Source: Natronospirillum sp965602035 (GTDB taxonomy: Bacteria; Pseudomonadota; Gammaproteobacteria; Pseudomonadales; Natronospirillaceae). Taken from it: DNA of 64,000 bases. Of the stretch, positions 8,377 to 17,746 are shown piece after piece. The stretch spans positions 2,542,001-2,606,000 of the forward strand of contig OZ271919.1 in NCBI GenBank assembly GCA_965602035.1, read 5' to 3'. Numbering within the stretch: position 1 is the stretch's first letter; every line of letters begins with the position of its first letter. The notes beneath the pieces were generated by a model. It was not told the DNA's origin. It did not search any database and saw only the letters and a program-made list of their open reading frames with translations. A program made the position numbers and the translations under genes.

Positions 8377-9066
8377 TCAGTCGCCGGAGTGATTACGCAC
8401 TAACCCCTGCAGCCCAAGGGCATCGAGACGCTCTGCGACGCGTTCTGTGTCGGTTCGGGACTGGACGGGGCCTACCATAACCCGGTGATAAAGCCCCTGG
8501 TCACCGAGATCGGCCCGGGTAATATGCGCACTGGTGAGCCCTTCCAGTATCAGGCGTGCGCGCAGGTTGTCAGCGTCCTCCGCAGAGCGGAAGGAGGCAA
8601 CCTGTATAATGAATCGCCCCGCAGGCTGTGATGCCGCGTCTGCGTCGCCGCCGTCACCCTCAGCAACGTCGCCCTCTTCGGCGTCATCAAGTACTTCCTG
8701 CTGACGCAAGGCAACGATCTCGTCAGGTACGAACACATCGGTCTGCTCGAGCAGTGTGTAGAATTCAAGCTGGGCCCGGCGGGTCAGGGATTCACTGGCG
8801 CTTTCCTCGTCTGCGGCTTCACCGCCTCCGGACTGCGAGTCCCCCGAGCGGCCACCGGACTGCAACAGTGACTGCACGTCGGACAATACCTGGCTCTGGC
8901 CGGAGGCGTCTGCCCGGCTGCCGGGTTCCGGTTGCTGGCTCAGCAGATACAGACCACCGACAAAGCCACAGGCAACCAACAGCGTGAGTACCCACACCCA
9001 TCGGGGTACCCGGGACTGCCGGCGTTGCTGCCGGGGTTGAGGTTTCTGGGCGTAATCGCGAGGCAC
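8377..9066 (-). CDS. SPOR-domain membrane protein (FtsN-like)
   Basis: This is a bitopic inner-membrane protein of 229 residues. A basic N-terminus (QKPQPRQQRRQSRVPR) is followed by one membrane helix at about residues 23-43. A disordered Ser/Gly/Glu/Asp linker follows, then a C-terminal SPOR domain from about residue 148 (GRFIIQVASFRSAEDADNLRARL). SPOR domains bind denuded glycan strands at the division septum. Its place between argS and hslV matches the FtsN-type gene there in Pseudomonas relatives. The linker residue EFYTLLEQTDVFVPDE resembles the short periplasmic 'FYtlL' helix seen in such proteins. Whether it is essential FtsN or a paralogue cannot be told from sequence. Confidence 0.85.
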   Translation of the reverse strand: MPRDYAQKPQPRQQRRQSRVPRWVWVLTLLVACGFVGGLYLLSQQPEPGSRADASGQSQVLSDVQSLLQSGGRSGDSQSGGGEAADEESASESLTRRAQLEFYTLLEQTDVFVPDEIVALRQQEVLDDAEEGDVAEGDGGDADAASQPAGRFIIQVASFRSAEDADNLRARLILEGLTSAHITRADLGDQGLYHRVMVGPVQSRTDTERVAERLDALGLQGLVRNHSGD

Positions 9067-9087
9067 GTAAGCTCCTGTCAGAGTTCG

Positions 9088-10851
9088 CTACATCTGCTCG
9101 GGTGCGCTGACACCGAGCAGGTGGAGACCGTTGCGGATAACCTGTTGCACAGCCAGGCCGAGGGTCAGGCGGGCGTCGCGCAAAGGCTCTTCGTCTACCA
9201 GCACTCGCGTGCCATTGTAGTAGGCATGAAACGCACCGGCCAGATCACGCAGATAGTTGGCCAGCATATGCGGTTCGTACTGTGTTGCCGCATGCGCGAG
9301 AATTTCGGGGTACTGGGCCAATTGGCGGAAGATAGCCTGTTCCGGCTCTTCCTGAAGTTGCTCGATATGGTTGAGGCCTCGCGCCTGGTCGAAGTTGCCG
9401 CCGCGTTCCTCGAGCGTGCGCAGCACACTGGCGACGCGCGCGTGCGCGTACTGAACGTAATACACAGGGTTGTCCCGCGACTGGCTTTTCGCCAGCTCGA
9501 GGTCAAAATCCATGTGCTGATCCACCTTCCTGGTGACATATATGAAGCGGGCGGCATCATTGCCGACCTCGTCGCGTAATTCCCGCAGCGTCACGAAGCT
9601 GCCACTGCGGGTCGACATGGCCAGTTTTTCATCACCGCGATACAGGTTTGCGAACTGTACCATGGGTATTACCAGCCGCTGCGGATCATGGCCGAGCGCC
9701 TGCATGGCCGCCCTTACGCGTGCAATGTAGCCATGGTGGTCGGCGCCCCAGATATTGATTACGGTTTTGTAGCCGCGTTCGAATTTGTTGATGTGATAGG
9801 CGATATCAGAGGCGAAATAGGTTGTCTGCCCATTCTCACGCCGCAATACCCGGTCCTTGTCGTCGCCAAACGTCGTGCTGCGAAACCACAGTGCGCCATC
9901 GGCGCTGTAGAGATGACCGGCGCGATCGAGTGCTTCTATAGCCTGCTCCACCTGTGACGCGCCCTCTGTGAGCGATCGTTCCGAGAACCAGGTCTGATAC
10001 TCGACCCCGAATTCACGCAGATCGTCTTCGATGTCCTGGCGAATGGACTCAAGTCCTGCGTCGAAGACACGGCGGTAGTCATCCTCGCCCAGTGCGCCCT
10101 GAATCGCAGCAATCAGCGAATCAATATGGGTTTCCCGGTCCCCGCCGTCCTGCTCATCAGGTGTCACCGACTCATACAGAGCCGCGATATCGGTATCAAA
10201 CCGGTCACCGGCACGGTCGGCCAACTGTCGGGCTATGGCAGAAATATAGTCCCCCTGGTAGCCATTGCTCGGAAAGGGCAGATCATGCCCCAGTGCTTCG
10301 AGGTACCGGAGGTAGACGGAGGCAGCGAGGATGTCCATCTGGCGTCCGGCGTCATTGACGTAGTATTCGCGTTCAACGCGGTACCCGACCGCCTCGAGAA
10401 GGTCCGCAACCGTTGCGCCATAGGCGGCTCCCCGGCCATGCCCGACATGCAGCGGCCCGGTGGGGTTGGCGGACACGAACTCTACCTGAACCAGCTCCCC
10501 GTGCCCCAGCTCGGCCCGGCCGAAGCGGGCACCTTCATTCAGTATGGTTTCCAGCAGTATTCGGTTGGACTCTTCCGACAGAAAAAAGTTGATGAACCCG
10601 GGGCCCGCGATTTCGACTCGGGAAACCAGCTCACTGCTCGGCAGCGCAGCCACCAGCCGTTCAGCAATCTGCCGGGGATTGCTCCGGCAGGGTTTGGCCA
10701 GTGTCAGGGCCAGATTGGTAGCGAGATCCCCGTGCGCGCTGTCCCGGGTGTTCTCCACCATGATGTCCGGTGCCAGATCGGATGGTACAAACCCATCCTT
10801 CTGCAGGGCCTCATAGGCTTGGGAGAGCAGTGTGCGCACAGCGCTTTTCAT
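9088..10851 (-). CDS. argS: Arginyl-tRNA synthetase
   Basis: ArgS charges tRNA-Arg. I start it at the ATG at 10851 (MKSAVRTLLSQAYEAL), giving 587 residues, normal for the family; the frame stays open upstream to 10995 but that stretch lacks family similarity. It has the class I HIGH motif as HVGH at residues 135-138 (in ANPTGPLHVGHGRG). The KMSKS loop is in the degenerate form KLAMSTRSG that is common in ArgS, and the anticodon-binding C-terminal domain ends LHLLGVSAPEQM. It lies between priA and the SPOR gene as in Pseudomonas. Confidence 0.97.
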   Translation of the reverse strand: MKSAVRTLLSQAYEALQKDGFVPSDLAPDIMVENTRDSAHGDLATNLALTLAKPCRSNPRQIAERLVAALPSSELVSRVEIAGPGFINFFLSEESNRILLETILNEGARFGRAELGHGELVQVEFVSANPTGPLHVGHGRGAAYGATVADLLEAVGYRVEREYYVNDAGRQMDILAASVYLRYLEALGHDLPFPSNGYQGDYISAIARQLADRAGDRFDTDIAALYESVTPDEQDGGDRETHIDSLIAAIQGALGEDDYRRVFDAGLESIRQDIEDDLREFGVEYQTWFSERSLTEGASQVEQAIEALDRAGHLYSADGALWFRSTTFGDDKDRVLRRENGQTTYFASDIAYHINKFERGYKTVINIWGADHHGYIARVRAAMQALGHDPQRLVIPMVQFANLYRGDEKLAMSTRSGSFVTLRELRDEVGNDAARFIYVTRKVDQHMDFDLELAKSQSRDNPVYYVQYAHARVASVLRTLEERGGNFDQARGLNHIEQLQEEPEQAIFRQLAQYPEILAHAATQYEPHMLANYLRDLAGAFHAYYNGTRVLVDEEPLRDARLTLGLAVQQVIRNGLHLLGVSAPEQM

Positions 10852-10969
10852 GAGCAGACTCCGGGGCTGAAAACAGGGGCACAGTATTATCCTGATTTTA
10901 CCCGCGCAATGTAAGGGAAGCAGCGAACAATTACCCGTTCCCGTCCGGTATTGGCCGTCGCGGCGACCG

Positions 10970-13141
10970 TCAGAATTCCAGCGGATCCACATCAATGCCC
11001 CAGGACAGTTTGCCCGGTACAGTCAACCGCTCAGCAATGGTGTGCGTTATCTGGCCGAGTCCGTCGTGAAGTGGTTTCCGCCGCATCGACTGAAGAAGCC
11101 AGAGCATCCGGAAATGGCCCGCCCGGCGGCTCATCAGTGCCGGCATGGGGCCTACACCATTGACCTCATCCGGCAGCGCAACGGCGGACTGCAGATCATG
11201 CAGGAATCGAAACGCCGTTGCCTCATCCGGATGGTCGGCGCGAATGGTGGCAAGATGGGAAAAAGGTGGCATCCGGGACCGGGCGCGTTCAGCCAGTAAC
11301 TGCCGTGCCACGGTTTCATAGTCGCTGTCGAGAAAATTATTGAGCAATGGGTGATCCGGAAGCCGGCTCTGTAATATGACCTCCGCACGGGCTTTGCGGC
11401 GGCCTGCCCGGCCCGATACCTGTGTCAGTAACTGAGCGCTGCGCTCCAGTGCGCGGAAGTCGGCGCTGAACAGGCCGGAGTCCGCGTCCAGAATGCCGGT
11501 CAGCGTGACATTCGGGTAGTCGTGCCCTTTGGCCAGCATCTGCGTGCCAACCAGAATGCCGGGAGCGCCGCTCTGAATGCTCTGGTTCATCCTCTGCCAG
11601 TCGTCGGCGGAACGCACGTTGTCTCGGTCGATACGCCACACAGAGGTATCCGGCCAGCGCTGGTGCAGAAAGTCCTCGAGGCCGGCGGTGCCGGTGCCGA
11701 CAGGAGTCAGCCGCGTAGCGCCGCATGCCTCACACGGATAGGGCGGCGGGTGGTGCCATCCGCAGTGGTGACAGAGCAGGCGCGCAGGCCTCTGATGAAA
11801 CGTCAGATACGCCGAGCAGTTGGGGCATTGCTGCACCGTGCCACACTGATCGCACACCATACTGGGCGCCATACCACGGCGGTTGAGAAACAGCATGACC
11901 TGGTTGCCCTGCGCCAGGTGGTCGTCCACACGCTCGGCCAGCACATCGGCAACGCCATGGGCAACCCGGTGGCGGCGGATATCGACCAGACTGCGCGCCA
12001 CCTCGCCCTGGTCCGAGCGGCGCGCCAGGCGGTGCAGCCCGTACCGCCCGTCCAGCGCATTGTTCAGTGTTTCAAGCGACGGAGTCGCGCTGCCCAGCAC
12101 AATAGCGCACTGGTCATGCCTTGCCCGCCAGACGGCGACATCGCGGGCATGGTAACGAACGCCATCCCACTGCTTGTACGAGGGGTCATGTTCTTCATCG
12201 ACGACAATCAGGCCGGGCTCTGCCATTGGCAACAGGGTAGCCGATCGGGTTCCCAGAGCCAGTCGTGCCCTGCCCTGTGCCATTGCCTGCCAGGTCTGCC
12301 AGCGCGCTCTGGGCGTCATGCCGCTGTGAAACTGACTGACGGGTATACCCAGACGGCTGCGGAAACGGTGAACCATTTGCGGCGTCAACCCGATCTCCGG
12401 CAACAGAATAAGGCATTGCCTCCCTGACCTGAGTGTGTCGCGGGCCCACTCTATATAAACCTCGGTCTTGCCGCTGCCCGTGGCGCCCAGTAACAGTTGG
12501 GGCCGCCCGATGTCACGGCGCATGCTGTCCAGGGCCTGCTGCTGGTCGGGACTCAGTTGCAGGGTCGAGTGAGCCTCGGACAGTGAGTCAGCGGGCAACG
12601 ACTGATCGACCCATTCAGCCAGCCCCTGGTCACACAGTCGCCGGATCGTGGTGCTGTTGAATTCCTCTGCCTTGAGTTCATCGCGGGTCAGTCGCTCCTG
12701 GGCCTGAAGCCGCGCGAGTAATGCCTGCTGGCGGTGGCCGCGTAGCTGTTCAGGTGTCAGCGCGGCGCCGCGCTCAGTGAGTGACAGCAGGGCACTGGTC
12801 TGGGTGTCGGGAAGCGGCTCGGCACGGCGGGCCAGTGCCGGTGTAACCAGCTCGTAGACATCCCCGGGAGGCGCGTGATAGTAGCGGGTCAGCCAGTCAG
12901 CCAGGGCCAGCAGTGATGCGGGCAGCAGGGGGGCTTCATCGACAACCTGTTCAATCGGCCGGAGCCGGATATCCTCAGGAGGTTCGGTTTGGTGCAGCAG
13001 TATGCCAGTGGCCGCGCGGTTTCCCAGTGGGACGCGGACCCGTGTTCCGGGCTGCAGCCCCGGTTGCCCGGTATAGGTGAGAGGCGCCGGTAGCGGTGAG
13101 AAAACAGCGATGGCATAACAATGGTGTTCTGACGGGTGCAT
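10970..13141 (-). CDS. priA: Primosomal protein N' (replication restart helicase PriA)
   Basis: PriA is the DEAH-type 3'-5' helicase that recognises stalled forks and reloads the replisome. From the ATG at 13141 the product has 723 residues; a TTG at 13183 would add 14. It has an N-terminal 3'-DNA-binding domain, Walker A GATGSGKT (about residues 219-226) and the DEEH box in LIVVDEEHDPSYKQ. The zinc-binding Cys pairs are in CDQCGTVQQCPNC, CHHCGW and CEACG. The helicase C-terminal motif QVSGRAGR is present. It diverges from rpmE; their shared 300-base gap is described separately. Confidence 0.96.
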   Translation of the reverse strand: MHPSEHHCYAIAVFSPLPAPLTYTGQPGLQPGTRVRVPLGNRAATGILLHQTEPPEDIRLRPIEQVVDEAPLLPASLLALADWLTRYYHAPPGDVYELVTPALARRAEPLPDTQTSALLSLTERGAALTPEQLRGHRQQALLARLQAQERLTRDELKAEEFNSTTIRRLCDQGLAEWVDQSLPADSLSEAHSTLQLSPDQQQALDSMRRDIGRPQLLLGATGSGKTEVYIEWARDTLRSGRQCLILLPEIGLTPQMVHRFRSRLGIPVSQFHSGMTPRARWQTWQAMAQGRARLALGTRSATLLPMAEPGLIVVDEEHDPSYKQWDGVRYHARDVAVWRARHDQCAIVLGSATPSLETLNNALDGRYGLHRLARRSDQGEVARSLVDIRRHRVAHGVADVLAERVDDHLAQGNQVMLFLNRRGMAPSMVCDQCGTVQQCPNCSAYLTFHQRPARLLCHHCGWHHPPPYPCEACGATRLTPVGTGTAGLEDFLHQRWPDTSVWRIDRDNVRSADDWQRMNQSIQSGAPGILVGTQMLAKGHDYPNVTLTGILDADSGLFSADFRALERSAQLLTQVSGRAGRRKARAEVILQSRLPDHPLLNNFLDSDYETVARQLLAERARSRMPPFSHLATIRADHPDEATAFRFLHDLQSAVALPDEVNGVGPMPALMSRRAGHFRMLWLLQSMRRKPLHDGLGQITHTIAERLTVPGKLSWGIDVDPLEF

Positions 13142-13438
13142 CAATAAACGTCGCGAGCGAAGGCCTGGCAAGGTAGAATTCAACGAGATGCGCAGTTTAC
13201 AGACAGTAAATGAGCACCATTGGGTGAATAGTAACGCGCCCGGAACGAGCGCAGGAGTTCCTGAATGCGTCCCGGTGCCGGCATTGGTTGTTCTTTACTC
13301 GAGTTCTGGTAAGATTGCCCGCCCCGAGCGGAGGACTGATTGTGCCCGATGCCGGTGGTAAGTTCAAAGAAACCGTGCGGTGCCCGGGACGAAAAGGTTG
13401 GCGGGTAGCGGCACGTAACCAGAAGAGGTTTCTCCGAA
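13142..13438. promoter_or_regulatory. priA-rpmE divergent intergenic region with a possible rpmE promoter
   Basis: About 300 bases separate the divergent priA and rpmE starts. A weak sigma-70-like pair for rpmE can be drawn: ttgttc at 13288-13293 and taagat at 13310-13315, spaced 16. It matches the consensus at only about seven of twelve positions. The remainder shows no gene I can support; short frames crossing it have no family similarity. The rpmE ribosome site (agagg) sits about ten bases before its ATG. Confidence 0.3.
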
Positions 13439-13666
13439 ATGCAAAAGGATATCCATCCCAAATACGAAGAGCTGGTCGCGAAGTGCTCCTGCGGCAACGT
13501 CATCACCACGCGCTCAGCTCGTGGTGGTCAGATGCAGCTTGACGTCTGCTCCGCGTGCCACCCGTTCTATACCGGTAAACAGAAGATTCTTGACTCCGGT
13601 GGTCGCGTCGATCGCTTCAAGAAGCGCTTCGGCAAGATGGGCACAATTTCGGGCGGCAACAAATAA
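13439..13666 (+). CDS. rpmE: 50S ribosomal protein L31, zinc-binding type
   Basis: This 75-residue L31 begins MQKDIHPKYEELVAKCSCGN. It is the zinc-binding (C+) form: Cys pairs CSC and CSAC are followed by HPFYTGKQKILDSGGRVDRFKKRFG. Under zinc limitation such copies are typically replaced by a Cys-free paralogue; none is in this window. It is a single gene with its own upstream region and precedes the malic enzyme gene. Confidence 0.97.
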   Translation: MQKDIHPKYEELVAKCSCGNVITTRSARGGQMQLDVCSACHPFYTGKQKILDSGGRVDRFKKRFGKMGTISGGNK

Positions 13667-13680
13667 TAGCCGCCCGTCGA

Positions 13681-13725
13681 GTGCGCCGGGGTCTCTGGTT
13701 GTCCGACAGCCAGCAGCCGGCGCAC
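13681..13725 (+). terminator. Hairpin downstream of rpmE
   Basis: Perfect 9-base arms gtgcgccgg (13681-13689) and ccggcgcac (13717-13725) enclose a 27-base loop, 15 bases after the rpmE stop. No run of T follows, so a standard intrinsic terminator is not proven; it may be a 3'-end stabiliser or a protein-binding dyad ahead of the malic enzyme gene. Confidence 0.35.
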
Positions 13726-13830
13726 TGTATACGGCTGCCCCTTTCACAGGGGCGCCGCTCTGGCGCTTACGGGCCGTCAGGACTAGACTGCAGTTTACAA
13801 TAATGAATACGACCTTGTAGCGGATACCCC

Positions 13831-15096
13831 ATGTCTCAATCTGATTTCAAGCAGGACGCACTGCGCTACCATTCCGACCCCCGCCCTGGAAAGCTCAGCA
13901 TCGAAATAACCACACCCGCTGAAACGCAACGACACCTGTCGCTGGCATACAGCCCCGGCGTGGCAGAGCCGGTGCGTGCGATCGCTGAAGACCCGGAAAA
14001 TGCCTACCGCTATACCATGAAGGGCAATCTTGTTGGCGTTATCTCGAACGGGACCGCCATTCTCGGGCTGGGTAACCTGGGTTCGCTTGCCAGCAAACCG
14101 GTTATGGAAGGCAAAGCGCTGCTATTCAAACGGTTTGCCAATGTGGATGCGATCGATGTTGAGGTCGATACCGGCGATGTGGACGAATTCGTCTCAACGG
14201 TGGAAAAAATCGCGGGCACTTTCGGTGGTATCAACCTCGAAGACATCAAGGCGCCGGAGTGCTTCGAAATCGAGCGGCAGCTGATCGAGCGCTGCAACAT
14301 TCCGGTCTTTCATGATGACCAGCACGGCACTGCCATTGTTACCGTGGCCGGCGTTCTGAACGCGCTGGAAATTACCGGCAAGTCGATTGATCAGGTCAGA
14401 ATGGTGGTTCTTGGCGCCGGCGCCGCCGCGGTATCGTGTGGACGGCTGCTCAAGTCAGCCGGAATGAAGCCCGAGAATATTCTGATGCTGGACCGCCAGG
14501 GCGTCATTCATGCCGGGCGTGACGGCTTGAACCCCTACAAGGCCGAGTTTGCTGTTGATACCAGTGCACGCACGCTGGACGATGCCATTCAGGGAGCCGA
14601 TATCTTCCTGGGTCTGTCAGGTCCTGATCTTCTCAAGCCCGAGCAACTGAAGACCATGGCTGAAAAGCCGGTCGTGTTTGCCTGTTCGAACCCGGACCCG
14701 GAGATTCATCCCGATGTGGCCCGCGCTGCTCGCCCGGACGTCATCATGGCTACGGGGCGCTCGGACTATCCGAACCAGGTCAACAATGTGCTGGGTTTCC
14801 CCTTCATTTTCCGTGGCGCGCTCGATGTCCGTGCGACCGCTATCAATGAGGAAATGAAACTGGCGGCCGCAGAGGCATTGGGTGCCCTGGCTCGGCTGCC
14901 GGTGCCTGAAGAGATACTCCGTGCCTATGAAATGGACACCATGTCCTTCGGCCCGGATTACATCATTCCCAAGCCGATTGACGCCCGTCTTCTGGACGTG
15001 GTGGCGGGTGCGGTGGCCCGTGCTGCGGTGAAATCGGGCGTAGCCCGCACGGAGCTGCCCGAAAAGTACCGGGCCACTGTGACTGACGGCGCCTGA
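13831..15096 (+). CDS. Malic enzyme, short form (NAD(P)-dependent)
   Basis: This enzyme oxidatively decarboxylates malate to pyruvate with reduction of NAD(P). The 421-residue protein is the short bacterial type without the phosphotransacetylase-like C-terminal domain of MaeB. Its N-terminal block is ALRYHSDPRPGKLSIEIT...LSLAYSPGVAEPV. Substrate-site residues are in NGTAILGLGNLG, and the catalytic lysine region is VMEGKALLFKRFANVD. The dinucleotide-binding domain is marked by VVLGAGAAAVSCGRLL, and GFPFIFRGALDVRAT follows. Such genes sit between rpmE and the PBP1a gene in Pseudomonas too. Cofactor preference (NAD or NADP) is not decided here. Confidence 0.93.
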   Translation: MSQSDFKQDALRYHSDPRPGKLSIEITTPAETQRHLSLAYSPGVAEPVRAIAEDPENAYRYTMKGNLVGVISNGTAILGLGNLGSLASKPVMEGKALLFKRFANVDAIDVEVDTGDVDEFVSTVEKIAGTFGGINLEDIKAPECFEIERQLIERCNIPVFHDDQHGTAIVTVAGVLNALEITGKSIDQVRMVVLGAGAAAVSCGRLLKSAGMKPENILMLDRQGVIHAGRDGLNPYKAEFAVDTSARTLDDAIQGADIFLGLSGPDLLKPEQLKTMAEKPVVFACSNPDPEIHPDVARAARPDVIMATGRSDYPNQVNNVLGFPFIFRGALDVRATAINEEMKLAAAEALGALARLPVPEEILRAYEMDTMSFGPDYIIPKPIDARLLDVVAGAVARAAVKSGVARTELPEKYRATVTDGA

Positions 15097-15115
15097 TCGG
15101 CGCCGGAACGATCAG
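15088..15115. terminator. Hairpin between convergent malic enzyme and mrcA genes
   Basis: Nested dyads overlap the malic enzyme stop codon: ggcgcc (15088-15093) with ggcgcc (15099-15104), and ctgatcg (15093-15099) with cgatcag (15109-15115). There is no clear T tract. In a 31-base convergent gap this is a weak candidate for a shared terminator. Confidence 0.3.
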
Positions 15116-15127
15116 TTCAGCGGTGGA

Positions 15128-17578
15128 TCAGAAGAGCGGGCCTCCCGTACCTGAACCGCCGCCTGCGGCTGCCTGGCCCGACCCGCCTGAATTGCCGGAA
15201 GCGCCGTCAACAAACTCCGTTGGCACCCGATCGGCATGAAAGACCTCGAAGATTGCATTTTCATGCCCGGCCGGTGCCAGTTTGCCGGTGTCCGGATCTA
15301 TCCTGGCCTGAGTGATGCCAGCGGGTTGGGGCCAGACCTGCTCCGGCATACCTTCGAGTGCCACCTGCATGTAATCGATCCATATTGGTAACGCAGCGCG
15401 ACCGCCGAATTCGTTGAAGCCCAGCGTTGTGTTGTCATCGCGGCCAACCCAGGCCGATGCGACGCGATGCGGGCTGAACCCGGTAAACCAGGCGTCGGTG
15501 CCGTCATTGGTCGTACCTGTCTTGCCTGCCAGGTCCTGCCGTCCAAGCACCTGAGCGCCGGTGGCAGTGCCCCGCGCCACACTGTCGCGCAGAATGTGTG
15601 TCATCAGGTAGTGTGTCTGCGGGCTCAGAACGCGCGGGGCCCGGTTCCCCACGTTTTCCGGACAGTTTTCACACACGCGGACACGCGGCGATTCATAGAC
15701 GATATTGCCGTTGGCGTCTTCGATACGGTCAATCAGAAATGGATCCACCAGGTAGCCACCGTTGGCAAACACGGCATAGCCGCGAGCAATCTCCAGCGGC
15801 GTGAATACCGAGTTGCCTAGCACCATGCCCAGGTTTCGCTGTATGTCTTCATCGTTCAGGCCGAACCGGCTGACATAGTCAGCGGCATAGTTGACGCCGA
15901 TTCGCTCGAGCAGGCGTACGCTGGCCACGTTGATCGAGCGGTACAGTGCCTCCCGCATCGGGATGTAGCCAAGGTACCGGTCTCCCGAGTTTCGCGGCCG
16001 CCACACGTCTTCGAGTGTGTCGTCCTGGAGCGCGATGGGGGCATCGTTGATCAGCGTGGATGGTGAGAAACCCTGGTCGATGGCGGCCGTATAGACAAAC
16101 GGTTTGAAATTGGACCCTGGCTGTCGTTCGGCCTGCATAGCGCGGTTGAATGAGCTCAGAAAGTAGTCGAAACCACCGACCATAGCGCGAATGGCGCCAT
16201 TGTCCGGGTCGAGGGCAACAAATGCCGCCTGCGCCACCGGTATCTGGGTGAGTCGCCATTGACCGTCTCCGGTCTCCCGAACACGGATGAGGTCACCCCG
16301 CGCCAGCACATCGCTGGGCCGCTCAACCGACGGTCCATAATCATCAATGCGGCGTCGCTCGCGGGCCCAGGTCATTTCCTCCAACGGTATTTCCAGCCGA
16401 CCGGTGAACCGGCCCCAGGCCACCACATGCGGCGCCTGTTCGGAAACGTCCTCTTCACCCTCGGTTGTTTCCGCTGCGGTACCGTCTACGACCTCAACGA
16501 CCAGTGCCGGCTCGAGGTTCCCGAAATAACCGTGTTGGCTGACCAATCGCTGAAATTCCTCGGTATCCCAGTTTTGAACGGTCTCGTCGCTCAACTCATA
16601 GCGGGTTTCGGGGCCGATGTAGCCATGCCGCTCGGTGTAGTTGGTCAGATGACGCACCAATGCGGCATTGGCGGCAGCCTGTTCGCGAACATTGACGGTG
16701 GTGATTACCTTGAAACCCTTGTCGATGGCATCTTCCCCGAACAGCTCCTCGATCTGCAGGCGGGCCTCTTCTGCCACGTAGGGCGCGTTGACAGCGATAC
16801 GCTGGCTGTTCTGCTGGGCGGTATTGGGCGCCGAAATGGCGGTTTCATATTCATTGTCCGATATGAACCCCAGATCATGCATCCGGCCAAGCACCGTATT
16901 TCGCCGGGTCATTGCCCGCTCGGGGAAACTGAGCGGGTTTGCCGCCGACGGACGCTGGTGCAGACCGGCGATGGTCGCGAGCTCAGCCAGTGTCAACTCG
17001 TGGATATCGCGGCCGTAGTAGACCTGTGCTGCCGCCTGAATGCCGTAGGCGCGGTGCCCCAGGAACATTTTGTTGGAGTAGAGCTCGAATATTTCTTCCT
17101 TGGTCAGCAATTGCTCCATGCGAAAAGCGACAATGATTTCGGTGAATTTCCGGGTAAACGTTTTGTCCGGATTGAGGAAGAAACTGCGTGCTACCTGTTG
17201 GGTGATCGTGCTGCCGCCCGCCCCGCCCGGACCATACAGTACATAACCCACCGCTGCGCTGGCGAAACGCAGCGGATCGACACCGAAATGCTGCTCGAAC
17301 CGATGATCTTCAATCGCCAGCAGGGCCTTTACGTACAGTTCAGGAATTTCTTCAAACGTCAGGGGGGTACGACGCTGTTCACCGATTTCCGAAATCAGCT
17401 GGCCATCATTGGCATATACCCGCAACGGGATTCGCAGCTCCACGTTACGCAGCACCTCCACCGGCGGAATGTCCGGAGCGAGATACAGGTAGACAGCGGC
17501 ACAGACCGTAATGAAACCCGTGCTGAGCGTCAGGCCGAACCAGATTAGCGTGTACCAAGTGCGTTTGAGCAATACCAT
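15128..17578 (-). CDS. mrcA: Penicillin-binding protein 1A (bifunctional glycosyltransferase/transpeptidase)
   Basis: This is a class A PBP that polymerises and crosslinks peptidoglycan in the periplasm. The 816-residue product has an N-terminal membrane anchor at about residues 10-32. Its GT51 domain has catalytic Glu90 in LLAIEDHRFEQHFG and the block GGSTITQQVARSFFL. The inserted OB-like region has an acidic EGEED stretch. The transpeptidase domain has Ser489-x-x-Lys in PGSNFKPF, and KTGTTNDGTDAWF around residue 684. The C-terminus is glycine-rich (SGGSGQAAAGGGSGTGG). It diverges from the pilMN gene, the conserved ponA-pilM arrangement of gammaproteobacteria. Confidence 0.96.
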   Translation of the reverse strand: MVLLKRTWYTLIWFGLTLSTGFITVCAAVYLYLAPDIPPVEVLRNVELRIPLRVYANDGQLISEIGEQRRTPLTFEEIPELYVKALLAIEDHRFEQHFGVDPLRFASAAVGYVLYGPGGAGGSTITQQVARSFFLNPDKTFTRKFTEIIVAFRMEQLLTKEEIFELYSNKMFLGHRAYGIQAAAQVYYGRDIHELTLAELATIAGLHQRPSAANPLSFPERAMTRRNTVLGRMHDLGFISDNEYETAISAPNTAQQNSQRIAVNAPYVAEEARLQIEELFGEDAIDKGFKVITTVNVREQAAANAALVRHLTNYTERHGYIGPETRYELSDETVQNWDTEEFQRLVSQHGYFGNLEPALVVEVVDGTAAETTEGEEDVSEQAPHVVAWGRFTGRLEIPLEEMTWARERRRIDDYGPSVERPSDVLARGDLIRVRETGDGQWRLTQIPVAQAAFVALDPDNGAIRAMVGGFDYFLSSFNRAMQAERQPGSNFKPFVYTAAIDQGFSPSTLINDAPIALQDDTLEDVWRPRNSGDRYLGYIPMREALYRSINVASVRLLERIGVNYAADYVSRFGLNDEDIQRNLGMVLGNSVFTPLEIARGYAVFANGGYLVDPFLIDRIEDANGNIVYESPRVRVCENCPENVGNRAPRVLSPQTHYLMTHILRDSVARGTATGAQVLGRQDLAGKTGTTNDGTDAWFTGFSPHRVASAWVGRDDNTTLGFNEFGGRAALPIWIDYMQVALEGMPEQVWPQPAGITQARIDPDTGKLAPAGHENAIFEVFHADRVPTEFVDGASGNSGGSGQAAAGGGSGTGGPLF

Positions 17579-17645
17579 GCAGAAGCCAGTGCCGAAGCGT
17601 AGTCGGAATAATGATCACAAATTGTACCCAAGGGGCGTTGCCAAT

Positions 17646-17687
17646 CACACCCTGCTGCCATTAAATGGATCGTAATAACAGGGTGTG
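17646..17687. promoter_or_regulatory. Perfect dyad in the mrcA-pilMN divergent promoter region
   Basis: The arms cacaccctg (17646-17654) and cagggtgtg (17679-17687) are exact inverted copies with a 24-base AT-richer centre (ccattaaatggatcgtaataa). It lies in the 168-base gap between two divergent genes, so it may be an operator serving both. No T run follows it. Confidence 0.35.
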
Positions 17688-17746
17688 TCGCTCCCACACG
17701 AGCACCGCGTCACAGCCTGGCCCAATACCAACGACACGGAAGTCGT

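Noticed and set aside
10852..10995. 48-residue extension of ArgS
   Set aside because: ArgS begins at MKSAVRTLL in line with the family; the upstream open frame is in the priA-argS gap.
11522..12427. 301-codon open frame opposite priA
   Set aside because: Antisense of the helicase domain; no recognisable family or ribosome site.
16259..17548. 429-codon open frame opposite mrcA
   Set aside because: Antisense to the glycosyltransferase half of PBP1A; composition is that of a shadow frame in GC-rich DNA and no motif is seen.
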